Source: Afipia sp.
GTDB lineage: Bacteria; Pseudomonadota; Alphaproteobacteria; Rhizobiales; Xanthobacteraceae
Assembly: GCA_030652315.1 (NCBI GenBank)
Contig: JAUSAX010000032.1
Location: 1 to 39,033 of the forward strand
Length of the DNA: 39,033 nt
Direction: 5' to 3'
The translations under genes were made by a program, and so were the position numbers. A model generated the notes under the pieces. It was not told where the DNA came from. It did no database searches and worked only from the letters and a program-made list of their open reading frames with translations. Of the stretch, positions 34,486-39,033 are shown piece after piece. Each line of letters opens with the position of its first letter. Positions within the stretch are counted from its first letter, which is position 1.

Positions 34486-35319
34486 TTGCTGTCCCGCCGT
34501 CATGCTCTTTCGATTGCCGCCGCCGCGGCTGTCATCCCCGTGCGCGCATTTGCGGATCTCGTGCCTCGATATGAGGTCCGTAAAAATCTTCAGGAGCATT
34601 TCACCGACGAGGGCACTGTGGGCACGTTCGCAGCCTGCAAGGTTGATGGCAACGCGTTCATCCTCAGCGACGACACGCGCAGCCGCAAGGCGATCCTGCC
34701 GGCGTCCACCTTCAAGATTCCGAATTCGATCATCGCGCTGGAAACCGGCGTCGTCTCCGATCCGGACAAGGACATCTTCAAGTGGGACGGCAAGACCTAT
34801 CCGGTCGAGGGGTGGAACAAGGATCACACCCTGCGCACCGCCATGGCCGCTTCCGCCGTGCCGGTCTATCAGGAGATCGCGCGGCGGGTCGGCGCGGAGC
34901 GGATGCAGAAGTATGTCGATGCGTTCGACTACGGCAATCGCAACATCGGCGGCGGCATCGAACGCTTCTGGTTGACAGGCGATTTGCGGATTTCGCCGAT
35001 GCAACAGGTCGCGTTTGTGGACAGACTGCGGCGGCGTGAGTTGCCTGTGTCAAAACGCGCGCAGGATCTGACCGTGGATATTCTTCCGGTGACCAAAGTG
35101 GGTGACAGCGTCATCCGCGCCAAAACCGGGCTCATTGGCGTCGATGACAAAACGGCAGTCGGTGGCGTCAAGGCGAGTGTCGGCTGGCTCGTCGGCTGGG
35201 CCGAGAAGGGCAGCGCGCAGACCGTGTTCGCGCTCAATCTCGATATCCGCGAGCCGAAACACTCCGCCAGCCGCATGAAGATCGCGCAGCAATGCCTGAG
35301 CGACATAGGAGCCATCTGA
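34486..35319 (+). CDS. Class D (OXA-type) beta-lactamase
   Basis: This is a serine beta-lactamase of class D, or a close relative. In the 277-residue form all class D motifs are visible: Ser74-T-F-Lys77, the SxV motif at 123-125 (SAV), Tyr149-G-N, Lys213-T-G, and a WxxG at 234-237. An N-terminal SRRHALS followed by an Ala-rich hydrophobic stretch (cleavage near AFA|D, about residue 23) looks like a Tat or Sec signal, so it is periplasmic. I chose the TTG at 34486 because the GGAG box at 34476-34479 sits six bases away; TTG 34480 is adjacent to the box. Base use is like the neighbours, so a chromosomal, not recently acquired, gene is likely. The substrate range cannot be told. Confidence 0.93.
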   Translation: MLSRRHALSIAAAAAVIPVRAFADLVPRYEVRKNLQEHFTDEGTVGTFAACKVDGNAFILSDDTRSRKAILPASTFKIPNSIIALETGVVSDPDKDIFKWDGKTYPVEGWNKDHTLRTAMAASAVPVYQEIARRVGAERMQKYVDAFDYGNRNIGGGIERFWLTGDLRISPMQQVAFVDRLRRRELPVSKRAQDLTVDILPVTKVGDSVIRAKTGLIGVDDKTAVGGVKASVGWLVGWAEKGSAQTVFALNLDIREPKHSASRMKIAQQCLSDIGAI

Positions 35320-35392
35320 CATCTTGTCCGGTTTCGCATCCGCCGGAAAGACGCTAGGCTTGAGCCAAGAACATAAAATCAGGGAGCCAAGC

Positions 35393-35794
35393 ATGTCGTC
35401 TTCAGCAGCCGCGAAAATCACACCGGACTCATCCTGGCGGGACTTCGCCACTCGTTACAACGCCGCGTGGAATGCGCACGACGTCCCCGCGATCATGGCG
35501 ATGCATGTCGAGGACACCAGCTACCAGCGCCACGGCAGTTCGAAGGTTTACAAGGGCAAGGACGTCGTCGCCGAGCAGTTCGGCAAGGACATCTCCGGGC
35601 TCCCCGGCATCAAATTCGAGCCGGTCGCGCTCTACGGCAGCGACGATCATTTCGTCTCGGAATCGATCCTCACCGCGACCGCGCCAGACGGCAAGCCGGT
35701 GATCATGGAACTGGTCGACGTCATCACGCTGCGCGACGGCAAGGTGGTGCACAAGTCGAGCTATTTCGTCGCCAGCCGTCCGCCGAAAACATAA
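35393..35794 (+). CDS. NTF2-like (SnoaL/DUF4440-type) protein
   Basis: The 133-residue product has the NTF2-like cone-fold pattern: WRDFATRYNAAWNAHDVPAIMAMHVEDTSYQRHG at about 13-46, and a C-terminal ELVDVITLRDGKVVHKSSYF strand pair. Such proteins are ester cyclases, isomerases or binding proteins; no catalytic assignment is possible. The ATG at 35393 has an AGGGAG box at 35381-35386, which excludes the longer in-frame start. It lies 73 bases after the beta-lactamase gene and could share its transcript. Confidence 0.8.
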   Translation: MSSSAAAKITPDSSWRDFATRYNAAWNAHDVPAIMAMHVEDTSYQRHGSSKVYKGKDVVAEQFGKDISGLPGIKFEPVALYGSDDHFVSESILTATAPDGKPVIMELVDVITLRDGKVVHKSSYFVASRPPKT

Positions 35795-35810
35795 GGCGCG
35801 ACTTTCTTCA

Positions 35811-35864
35811 CCTCTCCCCTTTTACGGGGAGAGGTCGGATCGCCCTTGCGATCCGGGTGAGGGG
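35811..35864. repeat. Dispersed repeat of CCTCTCCCC/GGGGAGAGG type
   Basis: CCTCTCCCC (35811-35819) pairs with GGGGAGAGG (35826-35834). Next, CGGATCGC (35836-35843) pairs with GCGATCCG (35848-35855), followed by GGTGAGGGG. This two-hairpin unit is familiar from Rhizobiales intergenic regions. It starts 16 bases after the NTF2-like gene and has no T-tract. Confidence 0.75.
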
Positions 35865-35894
35865 CTTTCCCGATTGTCCGCGATCTCTCCGCTG

Positions 35895-36012
35895 TCATCA
35901 CCGGGCTTGTCCCGGTGATCCCGATCGGTCAGGCACGGTGCACGCTTGATCGGGATGGCCGGTAGGCGAGCGAAGCGAAGCCGTTCTTCGAACGGCTATG
36001 CCCGGCCATGAC
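35895..36012. repeat. Composite GCCCGG-type palindrome
   Basis: Nested inverted repeats are visible: ATCACCGGG/CCCGGTGAT (35897-35905, 35911-35919), ATCCCGATC/GATCGGGAT (35918-35926, 35948-35956), AGCCGTT/AACGGCT (35979-35985, 35991-35997) and ATGGCCGG/CCGGCCAT (35955-35962, 36002-36009). The outermost TGTCATC and CATGACA ends also pair roughly, so the region could fold as one cruciform-like unit. It relates to the elements at 10783-10876 and 39001-39023. Confidence 0.75.
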
Positions 36013-36014
36013 AA

Positions 36015-36440
36015 CTAGCTTGGTCTGGCTTCGCGACGCGCACCCCTTCCGATCCGCCCAAGGTGGGTGAACGTGAATCCGGCGTCGTATTTCAGGCCGT
36101 AGCCGAGCGCGCGGTCGATGCCGATATGCGCGCACCAGATCAGCGACAGGTGCATCGCCAGCGCCGAGGGCATGATCATGCCGGCAATGCCGAGCAGCAT
36201 CGGCAGAATGGCGGCGTGGGCGATGTTGTAGCTTGCGGCTCCCGCGCGCGGGCCTGCGAGATAACCCAGAAAGCTGAGATCTGGAGCCAGCAGCAGGATC
36301 GCGAACATCCACCACGAGCCTTCGAAATAGCTGTAGAACACCATGCAGGCGACGGCGAGCGCCGCGCCCTCCAGCCGCAGCAGGGTGCGGACGCCGCCGG
36401 TGACCGCGCCCGCGGCCGGTGTCGTGGTGGTGTCGGTCAT
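36015..36440 (-). CDS. DUF4260-like integral membrane protein
   Basis: The 141-residue product has three or four hydrophobic segments ([53 protein letters not shown]) and the motifs YNIAHA and [14 protein letters not shown] that I associate with the DUF4260 family. Its function is unknown. The start at 36440 ([11 protein letters not shown]) has an AGGGGA box; the longer reading frame is rejected. It is divergent from the carboxylase gene across 168 bases and ends three bases from the repeat island. Confidence 0.82.
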   Translation of the reverse strand: MTDTTTTPAAGAVTGGVRTLLRLEGAALAVACMVFYSYFEGSWWMFAILLLAPDLSFLGYLAGPRAGAASYNIAHAAILPMLLGIAGMIMPSALAMHLSLIWCAHIGIDRALGYGLKYDAGFTFTHLGRIGRGARREARPS

Positions 36441-36608
36441 GGCTGCGAATCCCCTGTAATCGGCGCTTTTACCACGCGGAGCGGGCGGCCCGGGCCTGTC
36501 AATTTCGCGCCCCACGGGGCCATTTTCCCCCGCCCAAATCGCGTGCTAGAACGCTGCCCAACCAAGGCGGCGCCCGCCGCTGACCATCAAGATTCTGGGG
36601 CGAAATCC

Positions 36609-38141
36609 ATGAAGCATATCCTCGAAGCACTCGATGAACGTCGCGCAGGCGCAAAAAAGGGCGGCGGCGACAAGCGCATCGAGGCGCAGCACGCCCGCGG
36701 CAAGCTGACCGCCCGCGAGCGCATCGAACTGCTGCTGGACAAGGGCTCGTTCGAGGAATTCGACATGTTCGTCGAGCACCGCTCGGTCGAATTCGGCATG
36801 GAAAAGACGAAAGTGCCGGGCGACGGCGTCGTCACCGGCTGGGGCACGGTCAACGGCCGCACCATCTTCGTGTTCGCCAAGGACTTCACCGTGTTCGGCG
36901 GCTCGCTGTCGGAGACCCACGCGCTGAAGATCACCAAGCTGCAGGACATGGCGCTGAAGGCGCGTGCGCCGATCATCGGTCTGTACGATGCGGGCGGCGC
37001 GCGCATTCAGGAAGGTGTGGCGGCGCTGGCGGGTTACTCCTACGTGTTCCGCCGCAACGTGATCGCCTCGGGCGTCATTCCGCAGATCAGCGTCATCATG
37101 GGTCCGTGCGCGGGCGGCGACGTCTATTCGCCGGCGATGACCGACTTCATCTTCATGGTGAAGAACACCAGCTACATGTTCGTCACCGGCCCGGACGTGG
37201 TGAAGACCGTGACCAACGAAGTGGTGACGGCGGAAGAACTCGGCGGCGCGTCGGTGCACGCCACGCGCTCGTCCATCGCGGACGGCGCGTTCGACAATGA
37301 CGTCACGACGCTGCTGCAGATGCGCCGGCTGATCGACTTCCTGCCGAGCAACAACACCGATGGCGTGCCGGAGTGGCCGAGCTTCGACGACATCGAACGC
37401 GTGGATGACTCGCTCGACACGCTGGTCCCGGCCAATCCGAACCAGCCTTACGACATCAAGGAACTGATCCTCAAAGTCGTGGACGAGGGCGATTTCTTCG
37501 AGATCGCCGATACGTTCGCCAAGAACATCGTCACAGGTTTTGGCCGCATCGCGGGCAAGACGGTGGGCTTCGTCGCCAACCAGCCGATGGTGCTGGCGGG
37601 CGTGCTCGACAGTGACGCCTCACGCAAGGCCGCGCGCTTCGTGCGGTTCTGCGACGCCTTCAATATTCCGATCGTCACCTTCGTGGACGTGCCGGGCTTC
37701 CTGCCGGGCACCGCGCAGGAATACGGCGGGCTGATCAAGCACGGCGCGAAATTACTATTCGCCTACAGCCAGTGCACCGTGCCGCTGGTGACCGTCATCA
37801 CGCGCAAGGCCTATGGCGGCGCGTTCGACGTGATGGCCTCGAAGGAAATCGGCGCGGATATGAACTACGCCTGGCCGACGGCGCAGATCGCGGTGATGGG
37901 CGCGAAGGGCGCGGTGGAGATCATCTTCCGGCAGGACATCGGCGACGCGGAGAAGATCGCCGCGCGCACCAAGGAATACGAGGACCGTTTCCTGTCGCCG
38001 TTCGTCGCCGCAGAGCGCGGCTATATCGACGACGTGATCATGCCGCACTCGACCCGCAAGCGCATCGCCCGCGCGCTCGCCATGCTGAAGGACAAGCACG
38101 TCGACGTGCCGATGAAGAAGCACGACAACATTCCGTTGTGA
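36609..38141 (+). CDS. pccB: Propionyl-CoA carboxylase beta chain (acyl-CoA carboxyltransferase)
   Basis: The carboxyltransferase subunit moves CO2 from biotin to propionyl-CoA, giving methylmalonyl-CoA, in propionate, odd-chain and branched-chain catabolism. The 510-residue protein has the start [39 protein letters not shown], then two crotonase-like halves. Oxyanion-forming glycines lie in [18 protein letters not shown] and in [15 protein letters not shown]. The ATG at 36609 is preferred; the frame is open further upstream but that part is non-coding in character. The biotin carboxylase partner is not seen before the window ends. Substrate preference for propionyl- over acetyl- or methylcrotonyl-CoA is inferred from overall similarity. 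Confidence 0.92.
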   Translation: MKHILEALDERRAGAKKGGGDKRIEAQHARGKLTARERIELLLDKGSFEEFDMFVEHRSVEFGMEKTKVPGDGVVTGWGTVNGRTIFVFAKDFTVFGGSLSETHALKITKLQDMALKARAPIIGLYDAGGARIQEGVAALAGYSYVFRRNVIASGVIPQISVIMGPCAGGDVYSPAMTDFIFMVKNTSYMFVTGPDVVKTVTNEVVTAEELGGASVHATRSSIADGAFDNDVTTLLQMRRLIDFLPSNNTDGVPEWPSFDDIERVDDSLDTLVPANPNQPYDIKELILKVVDEGDFFEIADTFAKNIVTGFGRIAGKTVGFVANQPMVLAGVLDSDASRKAARFVRFCDAFNIPIVTFVDVPGFLPGTAQEYGGLIKHGAKLLFAYSQCTVPLVTVITRKAYGGAFDVMASKEIGADMNYAWPTAQIAVMGAKGAVEIIFRQDIGDAEKIAARTKEYEDRFLSPFVAAERGYIDDVIMPHSTRKRIARALAMLKDKHVDVPMKKHDNIPL

Positions 38142-38157
38142 GGGGGCGTCTCTAGAG

Positions 38158-38670
38158 ATGCCTGACGTCGCAACACTCCAGCTAACAGCTTACGCTACAC
38201 TCACTTTCGTTGGTGTGTGTATCGCAAGCGCGGCATTACTGTTTTCATACCGTCAAAATTTTGGCTGGAGTCCCATTGTCCTTGTCACCTCACATGGGCT
38301 CGGTGGGGTTAGTGGCGGGGACGAGTATGTAGCTCATCTCGATTTTGAATTTTGGAATAGGCAGAAATATCCAATAGTTATTCGGAATGTTGAAGTCGGT
38401 TTTGGTGAACTTCGATTGCACGAAAAGCAAAGTCCCGCTGGTGAAATGCTGACGTGGAATACATTTCGGGGCAATGCGATATTCCGAGACGATATTCGGG
38501 TCAATCCATCGGATCAGCACCAGTTTAAGTGTCGAGGCGCGTTTCCAAAAAGAACCCTTGATGATCTTGATGTAATGGCAACTATATCAGTTCTCTATTT
38601 CGATCCCGTTTCCAACAAGACCAACACAAAGATAGTTACTTATCGCTACTCATTTTCTAGCGAAAGCTGA
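38158..38670 (+). CDS. A+T-richer orphan protein with one N-terminal membrane segment
   Basis: I do not recognise this 170-residue protein. A hydrophobic stretch at about residues 10-30 (YATLTFVGVCIASAALLF) predicts one membrane anchor, with a probably beta-rich domain after it. The composition differs from all neighbours: I counted 28 G+C in the 60 bases 38221-38280 and only 20 in 38341-38400. Codons such as TTT, ATT and ATA, rare elsewhere in the window, are common. It starts 16 bases after pccB and ends five bases before the next gene, so it sits inside an otherwise ordinary locus. Recent acquisition is the simplest reading. The frame and start look real but are unproven. Confidence 0.65.
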   Translation: MPDVATLQLTAYATLTFVGVCIASAALLFSYRQNFGWSPIVLVTSHGLGGVSGGDEYVAHLDFEFWNRQKYPIVIRNVEVGFGELRLHEKQSPAGEMLTWNTFRGNAIFRDDIRVNPSDQHQFKCRGAFPKRTLDDLDVMATISVLYFDPVSNKTNTKIVTYRYSFSSES

Positions 38671-38675
38671 GAGCC

Positions 38676-38987
38676 ATGCCCCACATCCTCGTCGTCCGCG
38701 CCACTGTGCCCGATGAATCCAAACGCGCTGCGTTTGACGCGTGGTATTCGCGCGAGCATTTGCCGGATGCGGTGAAGTCGTTCGGCTCCAAGCGCGCGTG
38801 GCGCTACTGGATTGCCAACGATCCGGCCGTGCATCTGGCGATGTATGAATTCCCCGACCGCGCGTCGCTCGATGCCGCCGCAGGCGGCGAGGAGATGAAG
38901 CGGCTGATCCGCGACTTCGACCGCGACTGGCCGCAGGTGAAGCGCACGCGCGATATTCTGGTGCAGGCGGAGGAATATTCGGCCTGA
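38676..38987 (+). CDS. Small EthD/dimeric alpha-beta-barrel-like protein
   Basis: The 103-residue product MPHILVVRATVPDESKRAAFDAWY begins with the pattern of small ferredoxin-like, dimeric alpha/beta barrel proteins (EthD and monooxygenase-like groups): a first strand, a helix containing DAWYSREHLPDAV, then RAWRYW and LAMYEFPD. No catalytic residues can be assigned. Its base use is like the rest of the chromosome and unlike the gene before it. A purine-rich GAGAG lies upstream of the ATG. Confidence 0.75.
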   Translation: MPHILVVRATVPDESKRAAFDAWYSREHLPDAVKSFGSKRAWRYWIANDPAVHLAMYEFPDRASLDAAAGGEEMKRLIRDFDRDWPQVKRTRDILVQAEEYSA

Positions 38988-39000
38988 CTTTCCCTTCGTC

Positions 39001-39023
39001 ATGGCCGGGCTTGACCCGGCCAT
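39001..39023. repeat. REP-like hairpin at the window edge
   Basis: ATGGCCGGG (39001-39009) pairs perfectly with CCCGGCCAT (39015-39023) around CTTGA, and is followed by CCACGAC. This is the same half-unit as at 10788-10817 and 10850-10872. The partner half probably lies beyond the window. Confidence 0.75.
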
Positions 39024-39033
39024 CCACGACTTT

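Noticed and set aside
36063..36608. Upstream in-frame extension of pccB
   Set aside because: The extension overlaps the DUF4260-like gene on the other strand, and its sequence is Arg/Gly-rich noise. Carboxyltransferase homologues begin near [12 protein letters not shown].

Overview
The window looks like a chromosome segment of an alphaproteobacterium of the Nitrobacteraceae/Bradyrhizobiaceae type (Bradyrhizobium, Rhodopseudomonas, Afipia, Nitrobacter and relatives). The grounds are inference from sequence: high G+C, a tuf gene directly ahead of the S10 operon, short-lid adenylate kinase, a Rhizobiales-type porin, an ATP12-type ATPase chaperone, and families of extragenic palindromes typical of this group. 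I cannot name the species.

Region 1 (1-15859, all + strand) is the fused S10, spc and alpha ribosomal clusters: the 3' part of tuf, then rpsJ-rplC-rplD-rplW-rplB-rpsS-rplV-rpsC-rplP-rpmC-rpsQ-rplN-rplX-rplE-rpsN-rpsH-rplF-rplR-rpsE-rpmD-rplO-secY-adk-rpsM-rpsK-rpoA-rplQ. Gene order is the standard one and many genes touch or overlap. The less ordinary parts lie between or at the ends of genes: REP-like palindromes between tuf/rpsJ, rplO/secY and rpsM/rpsK, a terminator-shaped hairpin before rpoA, another palindrome before rplQ, and a lysine/alanine-rich tail on adenylate kinase.

Region 2 (15856-24600) is accessory metabolism. It holds an exported ankyrin protein; a divergent TetR-controlled set (saccharopine-dehydrogenase-like protein and an SDR on the minus strand, TetR and a second SDR on the plus strand); an alpha/beta-hydrolase whose nucleophile serine is replaced by glycine; a MarR regulator; and a porin. 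An ORF-free stretch after the porin ends in a second intrinsic terminator and may encode a small RNA.

Region 3 (24599-34430) starts with a divergent quinone-oxidoreductase-like gene and an HxlR regulator. It continues with a tightly overlapped run of a DegP-like protease, rarA, an arylamine N-acetyltransferase and an RluC/RluD-type pseudouridine synthase. Then come a small proline-rich secreted protein, an ATP12-type chaperone, and a fliK-like gene overlapping a stand-alone FlhB C-terminal-domain protein.

Region 4 (34480-39033) holds a class D beta-lactamase, an NTF2-like protein, a repeat island, a DUF4260-like membrane protein, the carboxyltransferase subunit of propionyl-CoA carboxylase, a clearly A+T-richer orphan gene, a small EthD-like protein, and a last palindrome at the edge. 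I see no CRISPR array, tRNA, rRNA, insertion sequence or prophage. No complete undescribed system is evident; the best leads are the candidate small RNA, the FliK/FlhB-tail pair, the adk tail and the nucleophile-less hydrolase.
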